DNA of 64,000 nt from Punica granatum (GCF_007655135.1 NC_045129.1:24960274-25024273), one strand, 5' to 3'; counted from the stretch's first letter, positions 24,401 through 34,561 are shown. The notes: a model not told the origin generated them from the sequence alone. Made by a program: numbers and translations.

Positions 24401-25011
24401 TGCAAGGTCGGGCTCGTTAGACTCCTAAGGGGCAGATCTAGATGATCATGGGCAGACCCAAACGTGCCAAGGCCTGAACAAATCCAAAAACGTGAGAGAA
24501 AGTTCGGTATGGAAGTAAATGACCCGGTAAGAGAAGAAGCGATGAAACGGTGGTTGTGCACGGTGGATCGGCCCTCGGACCGTGACCACCTCTTCACGGG
24601 GAAGGGAGAGGTTTGTGAGGAACTTTTTGAACGTGATGGCACGACTCGCCAAGGTCGTGGGGCGAAATGGCACGCGTAGAGGTCCGGTGCGCGCCCGGGT
24701 GACCCACGGGACCCGATTCTTCTTTTGGCTGGAACAGGATGTTGGGGACCTCAAATCGAAAATCTAAGCCCGGGAATGGACTTAGGGGGTGGGAAATATG
24801 TAGGCTAGGAAGTTTGATGATTTTTGGCTTAAGTCGGGTCGGGTGGTTACCGGAATACCTGGTGGTTTTCCGATGATTTTGGCCGGTTTCGGCCTTAGCT
24901 TGGGGCGGATGAATGAATAGGAATGGGCTGGAGTTTGAGAGGATTTTAGAGGGAGATTGTCTTGAGAGAGAAGGAGAGTGAAGAAGTGATTAAAGCTAAT
25001 GATGCAAGGAC

Positions 25012-25018
25012 TTATAAA
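25012..25018 (-). promoter_or_regulatory. probable TATA box of LTR B2
   Basis: The minus strand reads CTTTATAAG, followed by a CT-rich leader (CACTTCTTCACTCTCCTTC type) that aligns with the leader of A3 after its TATA box. The A3 insertion at 25298 separates this promoter from most of the upstream U3 sequence of B2. Confidence 0.55.
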
Positions 25019-25293
25019 GGCTAGCTTAATGAAGCAATTAGGGAAAGTTAATTGTGCTTAGGAGGGTTAAGTGTGGGCTGCCGAAAATATCAAGAGGGTT
25101 AGGGTGGGGTTTTGTTAGTGGAAGGTTAATGGGAGTTGATGGGTGTGATAGGAAGTGATAGATGTAAGAGGGAAATTTGAATTTGTGGTGAGGGGAGCTT
25201 GGAAGGATTGAGCCGCCGGCCCTAGGGGGATTAGCCGTGGCTTGGGCGGTCAATTCGGAGCCATGGGTTTGAGCCGTGGCTTGGGGTTGAGCC

Positions 25294-25298
25294 GCGGC
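25294..25298. repeat. TSD GCGGC, left copy (element A3)
   Basis: GCGGC precedes A3 and recurs at 40965-40969. The unoccupied site is seen once in solo LTR B1 at 5036-5040, followed by TTGACGGC exactly as after the right copy. Confidence 0.95.
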
Positions 25299-26897
25299 TG
25301 TCAGCACCCCATTTTGGCTCACCTTTCCAAACGATGATATCAGCAATGATCCAAGCCACAACCTGAGCAGAATACAGAAAAACGACTTAACAGAGCAGAA
25401 AATCACTATTCATCCTCAAGTCGGCAAAATCGGGCAAATGACACATGCATATGACAGAAGGACTCCAGGGGTCACCAAAGGGTAATAGAGTGACTAGAGA
25501 GCTCAGCAATATCCAAAACCGGCATTTTCAGTATATCACACGGACAGTTCTATTTTCCGATAGTTTGCTCGATCATCGGAAGACAGCCAATATTGCACCC
25601 CAAAAATCCACTCCAATGCCAAACAGATGAAAAGTGTCCCCAAAGGCATTTTGCAAATCATCTGCTCTATACAGAACAACTTTCTGTATACAGACAACTT
25701 TTCAGTGGAAGTCCAAAAATGCCGGTTTCTCGAAGAAAAGTTAATTCCAAATATCAGATGCGGCCATGCCCCTCAATCATACAGAGCACGAGCAAAGCTT
25801 CATATTGTCTTTTAGAAGCCATACAGACACTCTGAATGACTTCCGAATGACAAAACGGGCATACCCTTCTTCGGAAGAGCGTAACCGGAGACTGGTCTGA
25901 TGGAATTACGGCAAACGAAGTTCACACTACATTGCCTTGAAAACTCCAGCGGACATACGCAATTGGGCAAAACAGACAGCAAAACCCTTCACGGTTTCCC
26001 GAGTAACCTCCGAGGGGCACAAAAGGCCATTTTCAGTGAAAATCCATATCCGGAGGTCCTCTTTGGGGAAACTTGACGCCGGATGCTTACCTTACACAAT
26101 GCTAGCCTTCTCAAGGCTCAATGTGGAATTGTCGGAATGAATCACACAACTCATCTAGACCCCTCGAGCAGTGCTTTAAGGGTCTCAGATGCACTTTTCA
26201 TATCCTTAGAGGCCCGATCTCAGCAAACAGAGATCGCAGTAATCTCCGGATCGCCCAAGAAACTCAGAAAGCAATATGAGAAATCCAGTTTCGGCCTCCT
26301 AGGACATCTCCGGCTCCATATTTATATTTACCGGCTTAAGGGACAAGAGCCCACGTAATTTGACAATTTATGTCAAAATGACCGACGTGGGATGCAGATA
26401 CAAGATATGCTGTCAGAAGTGGGTAACCTCGCTCTGAATGCATAAAAGGAGCAAAACCGGCTTCCAAGCCTCATACAGACATTTGGCAATTTCTCACGGA
26501 AAATGCCAATCTCGGACTCATTAAATCCATTTCCTCGCGTATATCGATAATTCGACGTTCAATTCAAACCACGAACTTCGAATGCGCGATCAATCGAGAC
26601 CCGAGCTTTTTCCCGGTTTCTCCTCTTCGGTCGTGGGACCCACGGGCTATTCAAGATGAGTCACCCTTTACTCTAGAAGCTTCTTCTTCTTCTTCAATGC
26701 AAAAAGCCAACTTGCACTCTTTCTTGAAAATATCCAAGAGTTTGAAGACAACACTCAAGCCTCCATCAATGCTCATCAATGCTCATTAATGTCTTATCTC
26801 TTCTTCATTAATGCAATGGAAGAGGATGAGGCTTGATATTTTCTAAGCATGGGGGTTAAGAGCACTTGCTTTTACTAATTGTGTCATTAGCTTTGCC

Positions 26898-26904
26898 TAT
26901 AAAT
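26898..26904 (+). promoter_or_regulatory. TATA box of A3 5' LTR
   Basis: TATAAAT in GCC-TATAAAT-GGCCC is followed within 30-60 bp by a CT-rich segment (CTCCTCTTACACACTCTCTCC) typical of plant transcription starts. The motif is conserved in the 3' LTR at 37934 and, diverged, in C at 7480. Confidence 0.7.
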
Positions 26905-27264
26905 GGCCCAAAAGTGATTAAGATAATCACTTCTCCTCTTACACACTCTCTCCAACCTTTCTCTTTCATGAAATCCTCTCAAACTCCATAGCCAAGAACA
27001 CTCAAGAACCAGAAAACTTCAGCACTTAGAAGGAAGAGAAAAGAAAACCGAAAAGATCAAAAGAGAGCCTTGAGTTCTTAAGTCGGAAGCCGATGTTCAT
27101 CATCCCGACTTAAGCTCAAAATTTCTCAAACTTCATATCCCACTCATTTTGGACCCATGGAGTTCATTGGTGAAATTGGTTTTTCCATTTGAAGTCTTTA
27201 AATTATTGTTTCAGGTCAAATAGTGCATTTCGGGTGAAATCGCTACTCTCGGGTGAATAGTGAC

Positions 27265-27480
27265 CCGCCAGCGCAAGCCGCGCGCGCGCCCGCCTGTGCG
27301 CACGCCCGCGCGCTTGCCCGCGCACACGCGCACGCCCGCGTACGCCCGCGCGCACGCGCACGCCCGCGGGCGTGCCCGCGCGCACGCGCACGCCCGCGCC
27401 CCGAGCACGCCCGCGCGCCCCGCGCGCACGCTTGCACGCCCGCGCCTGCCCGCGCCCCGCGCACGCCGCGCGCCTCCCGT
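27265..27480 (+). repeat. GC-rich CGCGCACGCC minisatellite, 5' LTR of A3
   Basis: Alternating CGCGCACGCCCG-type units of 8-12 bp are nearly pure G+C with embedded CA. The 3' LTR counterpart (38301-38450) is about 60 bp shorter, showing fast length change or replication slippage. Alternating purine-pyrimidine CGCGCACG runs could adopt Z-DNA. Confidence 0.85.
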
Positions 27481-29714
27481 GCATTCCAGCCGCATTCCCC
27501 GTGCACCTAGCTCCCCGAACGTGCATCCTTTGCACCCGAGCATCCTTCCAAGCGTTCAACCGAGTCACCCGACTCTTGAACACTTCCCCGACTCTTTCCT
27601 CGTATCCCGAGGCTAGGTAAATCACTCTTGACTTAGAGGAGTTAGGGCTTTTTATATTTTTGCATGGCTATGGAGTACTATGGTATTTTATGCATACTTA
27701 ACTTGCAAGACTTAACTTTTATGCAATTTTATGTTATATTATGCATGTGTATTACCTTATAACTTGCTAGCATGTCGGAAAAAGGTTTGGATTGTTGTTT
27801 GGAAGACCATCCCGAACCGGAAATGGCAAGTGAGCTCACGGCCAAGTCTCTAAATGGGATGGCCGAGACTTGAGTTGCTCTTTTCGGGTTAAGATTGGTC
27901 TCCTTAGCCCGATCCAAGTTATTTTCCGAGTTTATTTTGTTGTTCTTGCATGCATGAAGCCGTTATTATTTTATTGATTCCTTAAATAACATGTTTGTGA
28001 ATGTTTGCATGTTTAAATGAGTTAATCAAATCATGGTAATACCGGCTTTTGTCAAAACGTGTTATTCATGATGTTTGATGTTTGAGCATGCGAAAAATGA
28101 TTAAACCAAGACAAGGAAATTCTTTGTGATTTGAATCGAGCCATGAGAGTATTCGGCCATCTTTGACAAGGTGAAGCCGAGGGCTTCTTGGCCCTTTTTG
28201 GATCAAGAATGATTTCCTTATTTCGAGTTTAATTCATTTCTCGGATTGTATGAAAGTGTAATTTCGATATTTCAACGATTCCCATGTTAAAACATCGATT
28301 ACATGTCTTTTCAAAACAAAACATGCATGGATTCGGGTATCGTTGACTCATTCGGGTCCATTCGGTTACGAGGGTAGTTTCGGTCATTGGACCAAATATC
28401 CTCGATCCTTACGGATTCGTGTTGGTCGCCGAATCACGAATCGTTTTCACAATTAAAGTATTCAGCAATAACCTTAAGCATTAATTCCACGAACGGGTTA
28501 ATCGGGACGTTCACACGGTTAATTCATTCCATTTAAATAACTTTGCACGAATTGGACATTAATTTGTAACTCGCGTCGACGAATTACAAAACGGTGTTAA
28601 TGCCCTTTTCAAAACCCTCATACTTTCAAATCCTTATTGTGTTGTTCTCCTTTTCTGAAAACAAATTTTCAAATCAAGGGCAAGAACATCATTTCGTGAT
28701 TCGCCGACATCCTAGCGCAGTTTAAGATGTCAGTTGGGTATTCTGTATCAAAATACAGTTATCGGACTAATCATTTCACTCGACTTAACCAAATCCTAGA
28801 AAATGGTTAGGCGGAACTCTAGGTTCCAAATCTAGAGTCAAAATACAAGTTTGGATCAATTCAGTGGTAATTCAGTGTCACAACACCGAATCACTATAAA
28901 AGCAATCTACACACATGATATTCGATTCTCTTTTCCAAATTTTCAACAAAAGCAGAATACTAAAACATTGGCACGTGTTTGATTGCTTAGCATATGGCAT
29001 TTGCTTGCAAAAACACTTTTGGATTAATAAACTTGTTAATCCACGTACATTCAGTAAATACAAAACACCTTGTCTGTTATTAACATGTTGCGTGTTATCT
29101 TTCCGCACTTGTTTGCCATACGGGTCGAGCTTGATCCCTAGGCCGAATAATATTAGGGTTCAACACCCTAATCATCGAGCACAGGGTTCAACGCCCTAAT
29201 CAACACTCACAGGGTCCAACGCCCTATTCAGTGAGAGCGTCCATTGAATTTCAGTTCTTCGGTCTTTTTCCCTAAACTCACGGTGAGTTAGAGTGGAATA
29301 ATAACCGAACGCGAGTCGACTGGAATTCGGCCATTTGTAATTTGTATTTATTGTTTTCGAGAGCATTGTAAGGATTTTATTTTGTACATTTATTCTGTAA
29401 GAATTCCAGTCAGTGAGCGAACGGTCCGAGAGTCGAATTAATCGAATCGGTCTAATGCTTGCCCAGATACAAGTAAATCCAAGAACTCGCGGTTCTGGTT
29501 CACGCAGGGATTCAACCTCCATGGTTCGATGAACTGTAACGCAAGATTGTGAACCAATTCCCCGACACACGGGTTTACTTCTCTCTCAGCTTCTCCACCG
29601 ACATCGTTTAATTCATCGAAGTTACGGTGTCAAAACGTGTGAGCCGAGTGCAGCCTAATTCATGCGGTAAATAAAACAAAAATACAAGCCTAGCAAACCA
29701 GAGTACCGAAAGGG

Positions 29715-29737
29715 CGTGCGGGATATAGGCCCGCACG
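29715..29737 (+). other. conserved LTR stem-loop (A3 5' LTR)
   Basis: CGTGCGGG and CCCGCACG form a perfect 8-bp stem around the loop ATATAGG. The arms are kept in A2, A3, B1 and B2; C has lost the last base. The A3 3' LTR copy (about 40688) has one G-to-A change in the left arm. Confidence 0.75.
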
Positions 29738-29867
29738 TAACATGAACCCCCGAACACGGATTTTCCGGTTCCGCACAGATCAATGCCTTAACGACAAACT
29801 AGGTGTTCCATACCCCTAGACTCGGGTAACTTATCCGCCCTCGACCTATGGGTCGTAAAATGATAAG

Positions 29868-29877
29868 TGGCGACTCC
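29868..29877 (+). promoter_or_regulatory. PBS-like 10-mer in U5 of A3 5' LTR
   Basis: TGGCGACTCC is identical to the first ten bases of the PBS and starts 127 bp upstream of it, inside the LTR. Confidence 0.5.
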
Positions 29878-29994
29878 TTCTCTCACGCGTGTCCGTCACG
29901 CGTCCCCACGGGAAGGTGGACACTCCCAAGCCGCGCGATCCAAAAGCGCGCAATGCGGGCCCCGACGAGAGTCCACATTCGGGTCCGTACAGCT

Positions 29995-30012
29995 TGGCGA
30001 CTCCGCTGGGGA
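29995..30012 (+). other. primer-binding site, tRNA-Arg (element A3)
   Basis: TGGCGACTCCGCTGGGGA is an 18-base perfect complement of the 3' end of plant tRNA-Arg(ACG), including CCA, as recalled from known tRNA sequences. It starts three bases after the LTR terminus. Minus-strand DNA synthesis would start here. The use of tRNA-Arg supports the Ogre/Tat assignment. Confidence 0.9.
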
Positions 30013-30595
30013 CATACTTAGTGGATTCAGGCTCGATCCGTTTGCTTGCTTGCATGTTCATTTACCGCTTTCTGCAACTTTCTCGCTTATCTATTTTACG
30101 CATATTTACTTTTCTGCACTTGCATTGCATCATTCTAGTGGATTTAGGTACCACGCTTGAAATCCCACGAGCGGCAATCTAGGAAGCTAGGTTAGACAGG
30201 GGTTCGAAGTAGGGGTACGGCGCGCGGTTCGACTGTCGCTTAGGCCTTGAAAAGAATCTCGCCCGATTTCATGGAATTGATACCCTTGAGTCGGGAGCCC
30301 CATCTTTAGTTAGTTGCTATCCCGGTAGCACCTAAACCATGCATAAACAGGGACCGTCATGCTGGACCAAAATTGCCTTCATGCCGTCAACCGACCCAAA
30401 AGTTGAGTCTTTGAGTCGGCTCGTAGTTTTCTTTTAGGCGGGCCTTTTGTTGTTTTTCTACAATGAGCGATATACATTGTAATAGATACAGATATACTTT
30501 ACTTTTCTGCACTGCATGCATGTTTTCAAAACAACCTAGGACATTACATCAGTTTGTTTATAAACATTAAACCAACATCTCTCCATTAGGTAAGG
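30013..30595 (+). other. leader of element A3
   Basis: Untranslated leader between PBS and ORF1. It shares blocks with the leader of C (GCACTTGCATTGCATCATTC, ACAGGGACCGTCATGCTGGA). No gene is seen. It ends CTCTCCATTAG|GTAAGG-ATG; both an acceptor-like and a donor-like site abut the ORF1 start. Confidence 0.6.
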
Positions 30596-31894
30596 ATGGA
30601 TCGCTCGCATCCCTGTCTTAGGCTCGATGTCATCATCATGCCATCTGCGGACATTACTCGCCTTTGGAATACATTCCGCCCAGTTGACCGTGCATTCCTC
30701 CGGCTCATCATAGGAGACTTGCCATTACTCGCTGATTCCCCCATTGACTGGACCCTACTCAGAACTGTTATTAGTTTTTGGGACACTCAGCGGGCCGTAT
30801 TCAGTTTTCAGGGGTCAGAGCTAGCTCCCACAGTAGAGGAGTACGCGGCACTCATTCAGCGACCCATGTCGACCCTCGACATCGTGGCGCCCAACCAGTT
30901 CGCCACGATACAGAGTAGACTCGCCATCCTCTTAGATCTGCGCGACGAAGAAATTCGTCTTGAGCTTCAGCATGGAGGGGAGCATAGCGTTAGGACCGCA
31001 TGGCTCATAGACTTCATACATGTTCGTTCTCTCAATGCCAGGGGAGAATCGTACCAGCGTGACGCCTGTCACGGGTTCCTCTTGCTCATCTTTGGGACCA
31101 TCCTATTCCCCCACTCGTCGAACCTCATAGACGGGGCACTTGCCCAAGTCATCCTCCAAGTGGTAGGAGGCCGTAGCTATGTAGAAGCCGTCTTGGCTGA
31201 GACCATTCGGTCTCTTGACTATGTACGAGAGGTTCGACGTGGTAGAATGAGAGGAGCTCCGCATCTTCTTCAGATTTGGCTCCTCGCACACATCAGGCCG
31301 TTCTGCTCATCACATCCCTTTTCCTACATCACTGACGAGCGTTCGCTCATCGCTCGCCTACTTCAAGTGTTTCGGCCCTCCGATCGCGACTACACCGATT
31401 GGATCCAGTTCTTCAAGAGACTCACCCCGGCACAGTTTTTGTGGGCTGCTCGCTGGAATCCCGGTGGACCCATGACCATTGGATGCCCTTCAGTCATAGG
31501 ACTTCCTCTGATCAGTCACTTAGGGAGCAGACTTGTTTTCCCAGCCCGAGTCATCAGACAACTTGGCGGCTTACAGGATATTCCTAGAGAGGCAGATCGC
31601 ACTCCACACCGCTTCATGTGGACGGATATTATAGCTTTACTTCCAGATAGGGTTCTGCGGATTAGAGAAGTTCAACGTTTATGGAACACGCGCACCGTTC
31701 AAGAGCTCTATTTCCCGGAGCACCCTACCGACGACGAACGAGCTTTCTCAGCTACCGTAGCATATGTGGCGCAATTCCATCCACAGGGACTCACACCCGT
31801 TCGTCGACGACATTTGCCGCGGATTCCTCACGCACCGCATGCAGACATTCCAGACGCGGAGAGCTCAGTCCAAGGAGTCATGCGCACAGAATTG
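30596..31894 (+). CDS. ORF1 of element A3, open, C-terminus deleted
   Basis: This is the extra Tat/Ogre protein of unknown function encoded before gag. The frame is open from ATG 30596 for about 433 residues of ORF1 sequence. It then runs out of phase into pol sequence and stops at 31960, giving a 454-residue product with an unrelated 21-residue tail. Recognisable blocks are an N-terminal L-W-N-T-F segment, FWDTQRAVFSFQG and PTVEEYAALIQRP (residues ~60-95), IFGTILFPHSSNLIDGALA (~165) and a C-terminal YFPEHPTDDERAFSA (~375). It resembles the plant domain recalled as DUF7745. Compared with element C it has no stop codons but has lost the ~65-residue coiled-coil end. An intact frame in such a degraded element suggests recent activity or selection, but this is inference. 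Confidence 0.75.
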
Positions 31895-31900
31895 CACTTT
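31880..31900 (+). other. deletion junction ORF1/pol in A3
   Basis: Up to about 31894 the DNA matches ORF1 of element C (ATGCGCACAGAATT versus ATGCGCACGGAATT). From about 31890 it reads as the late part of reverse transcriptase (N-C-T-F-V-V-K-S). The overlap AATTGCA suits a microhomology-mediated deletion or a template switch. Everything from the ORF1 end through gag, protease, G-patch and the RT catalytic motif is gone. Confidence 0.8.
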
Positions 31901-34391
31901 CGTCGTCAAGTCAGGAAAATTGCTAGGGTTTGTAGTCAGCGAAAAGGGCATCGAGGTTGATCCCGACAAAGTCAAGGCGATCATGAAATTGCCCCCTCCA
32001 TCGACAGTGCGCGAAGTAAGGAGTTTCCTAGGACGGCTGAATTATATCGCACGTTTCATTGCAAATTTAACAGACAAGTGCCAACCACTCTTCCGTTTGC
32101 TTCGCAAAAATGCAGCGGTTGAATGGGATGACGAGTGTCAGAAAGCTTTTGATACAGTCAAGGCATACCTAGTTCAGCCACCGGTGTTGGTTCCACCTTC
32201 ACCGGATCGTCCTCTCATTCTGTACCTGACAGTACGCCGACAATCCATCGGATGCCTGTTAGGGCAAAAGGACGATTCCCCTCATGCAGAGCGAGCAATT
32301 TATTATTTAAGCAAAAAGTTCACTGAAGGGGAGTCCAACTACCCTGAGATAGAGAAGATGTGTTGCGCACTCGTTTGGGTCATGCAAAGGCTCCGGCAAT
32401 ACACTCTCTACCATACTGTTCGCCTGCTGTCAAAGACAGATCCTTTGAAGTATCTACTCAGCAGTCCGTCCTCCATGAGGAACATAGCAAAATGGCGTTG
32501 CCAACTGACGAAGTATGACATCGAATATGTATCACGCACGTCAATGAAGGGCCAAGCAATTGCAGATCATCTAGCGGAGTTTCCGATCGAGGACGACACA
32601 CCGATCAACCCTAACTTTCCAGATGAAAGGATCCTCCAAGTGAGTAATGAGGAAGAGACTCTAGGATGGAAGATGTACTTTGACGGTGCAGTCAATTCCA
32701 CTGGGTCTGGTATCAGCGCGGTGCTGATATCCCCTGAGGGGCGTCATTTCCCTGTTGCAGCGAAGATTGATTTCCCTTGCACCAACAACATAGCCGAATA
32801 TGAAGCTTGTATCCTCGGTTTGCAGGCCGCAATCTACCTCAAAGTCAAGGAGTTAAAAGTGTTTGGCGATTCTATGCTCACAATCTTCCAGACGCTTAAA
32901 CAATGGAAGACGAAAGATCCAAAGTTGGTGCCATATCATGAGTACCTCGAAGAGTTGACAGAGAATTTCAAAGATATCTCATTTACGTACACCCCAGGCA
33001 TGAAGAACCAGTTCGCAGATGCACTTGCAACGCTCGCATCCATGGTGAGCATTACGAAGGAGAATCTCATAGAACCTCTCGAGTTTGAGATTGCTCAGGG
33101 CCCTGCCCATTGCGATGTAATTGATGCTGTTGACGGCAAACCGTGGTACGCAGACATCAAGCACTTGCTGCAAACAGGTCAATTCCCAGCGTTCACCGAT
33201 CGTCATGACCGGAGGACTCTACGCCGCATTGCGGCACACTTTTTCCTGAGTGGCGAGACTCTCTACCGCCGTTCATTCGATGCTACACTACTTCGGTGTG
33301 TCGACGAGAATGAGGCACAACGCCTCATGGAAGAAGTGCACGAAGGAAATTGCGGACCTCATATGAATGGACTCATGCTAGCAAAGAAGCTCATGCGACT
33401 CGGGCACTTCTGGTCTACCATGGAGACCGACTGCGTCAAGCATGTCATACACTGTCACTTGTGTCAAGTCTACGCGAATCAGATCAGAGCACCACCCAAC
33501 GAGCTCCATCCAATGGCTGCTCCGTGGCCATTTTCAATGTGGGGCATGGACGTGATTGGTCCAGTCAACCCTAAAGCATCCAATGGACATTTGTTCATAC
33601 TGGTAGCTATCGATTACTTCACCAAGTGGATCGAAGCTATCACCCTTGCGTCAGCCACTGCAAAGGCCGTGGCTCGCTTCCTCAAACGCGACATCATTGC
33701 GCGATACGGGGTCCCTGCGACTCTCATCAACGACAATGCCAAGAACCTGAATAATAAGCTCATTGACGAGCTCTGTGCACAGTTCAGGATCCAACATCGT
33801 AATTCCTCTCCATATCGTCCACAAATGAATGGTGCGGTAGAGGCAGCGAATAAGAATATAAAGAAAATCATCGAAAAAATGACGGTGAATTACAAGGACT
33901 GGCATGAGATGCTCCCGTTTGCACTCTTGGCATATCGGACTTCTATCCGCTCATCCACCGGGGCAACCCCGTATTCTTTGGTCTACGGCATGGAAGCGGT
34001 TCTTCCAATCGAAGTGGAGATTCCCTCCATGAGGGTTCTTGCCGAGTCCAAACTCGAGGAAGCAGAATGGGCGAAGCAACGCTATGAACAGCTTAATCTC
34101 ATCGACGAGAAGCGGCTAACTGCACTTTGCCACGGTCAGTGCTATCAGCAAAGAATGGCTCGAACATTCAACAAAAAAGTTCTTCCTCGCAAGTTCAGCC
34201 CCAGCGACCTCGTCTTGCGAAAAGTTTTACACATCGCCCCAGATTCCAGGGGCAAGTTTGCTTACAAGTACGACGGTCCATTCATCGTTAGAGAAGTCTT
34301 TGACGGAGGGGCAATCATTCTCAACGATATGGACGGAAACGAGAACGCTCTTCCGGTCAATGCTGATGCTCTTAAGAAATACTATCCATGA
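31890..34391 (+). CDS. pol: 5'-truncated pol of A3: RT end, RNase H, aRNase H, integrase
   Basis: An open frame of 833 residues follows the junction and ends at TGA 34389-34391. Numbered from the junction: residues 1-90 are the last part of reverse transcriptase and its connection (SFLGRLNYIARFI), without the catalytic YxDD. About 100-230 is the native RNase H, where the usual first Asp is replaced in LYLTV. About 259-385 is a second, archaeal-type RNase H with its four acidic residues intact (D265 in FDGA, E303 in AEYEA, D327 in FGDS, D377 in FADA). Two RNase H domains are a known mark of the Tat clade. Integrase follows with H484, H491, C522 and C525 and a DDE core (D554, D615, E651; 35 residues between the last two). 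There is no own start codon at the junction, so expression is unclear. Confidence 0.9.
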   Translation, partial: NCTFVVKSGKLLGFVVSEKGIEVDPDKVKAIMKLPPPSTVREVRSFLGRLNYIARFIANLTDKCQPLFRLLRKNAAVEWDDECQKAFDTVKAYLVQPPVLVPPSPDRPLILYLTVRRQSIGCLLGQKDDSPHAERAIYYLSKKFTEGESNYPEIEKMCCALVWVMQRLRQYTLYHTVRLLSKTDPLKYLLSSPSSMRNIAKWRCQLTKYDIEYVSRTSMKGQAIADHLAEFPIEDDTPINPNFPDERILQVSNEEETLGWKMYFDGAVNSTGSGISAVLISPEGRHFPVAAKIDFPCTNNIAEYEACILGLQAAIYLKVKELKVFGDSMLTIFQTLKQWKTKDPKLVPYHEYLEELTENFKDISFTYTPGMKNQFADALATLASMVSITKENLIEPLEFEIAQGPAHCDVIDAVDGKPWYADIKHLLQTGQFPAFTDRHDRRTLRRIAAHFFLSGETLYRRSFDATLLRCVDENEAQRLMEEVHEGNCGPHMNGLMLAKKLMRLGHFWSTMETDCVKHVIHCHLCQVYANQIRAPPNELHPMAAPWPFSMWGMDVIGPVNPKASNGHLFILVAIDYFTKWIEAITLASATAKAVARFLKRDIIARYGVPATLINDNAKNLNNKLIDELCAQFRIQHRNSSPYRPQMNGAVEAANKNIKKIIEKMTVNYKDWHEMLPFALLAYRTSIRSSTGATPYSLVYGMEAVLPIEVEIPSMRVLAESKLEEAEWAKQRYEQLNLIDEKRLTALCHGQCYQQRMARTFNKKVLPRKFSPSDLVLRKVLHIAPDSRGKFAYKYDGPFIVREVFDGGAIILNDMDGNENALPVNADALKKYYP

Positions 34392-34561
34392 TGGTGTTTC
34401 TCTTATCCCACTGCGGATGTTTTCTCAAATGCACATTACATTTTATCTTTCTTTGCATGTACAGTTCCCAACACTTTTAATTTCGTTAACTCATGTACTC
34501 CCATCTTCTGCTCTTTCCCTTTTCTCTGAATTTTTCCTGAGAGAAAAAGAATGGATTTCCC
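34392..34561 (+). other. start of A3 3' untranslated region
   Basis: AT-rich sequence after the integrase stop. No motif was recognised. Confidence 0.5.

Larger units (their letters stand above)
21418..25298 (-). mobile_element. 3' LTR of element B2 (reverse), left segment
   Basis: This is a reverse family-B LTR starting TGTGCGCACCC, matching solo LTR B1 from its first base. It is interrupted at 25298 by element A3 and continues at 40970-41954, giving about 4.87 kb in total. At the far end a reverse PPT and interior follow, so this is the 3' LTR of a reverse element whose interior extends to the right. The five bases before it, GCCGG (21413-21417), would be its target duplication; the partner is out of the window. 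It lacks the 162-bp array of B1. The conserved stem-loop is at 21662-21684. Confidence 0.88.
25299..29991 (+). mobile_element. 5' LTR of element A3
   Basis: This 4693-bp LTR runs from TGTCAGCACCCC to GGTCCGTACA. It has a TATA box at 26898, a GC-rich minisatellite at 27265-27480, the conserved stem-loop at 29715-29737 and the PBS-like 10-mer at 29868-29877. It exceeds the 3' LTR by about 60 bp, nearly all of it in the minisatellite. No genes lie inside it; the long arginine/alanine-rich frames near 27200-27600 come from the GC-rich tract. Confidence 0.95.

Noticed and set aside
27203..27625. Arginine/alanine-rich open frames on both strands near 27.2-27.6 and 38.2-38.6 kb
   Set aside because: They are produced by the CGCGCACGCC minisatellite in the LTRs; both strands and several phases are open and there is no conserved protein.
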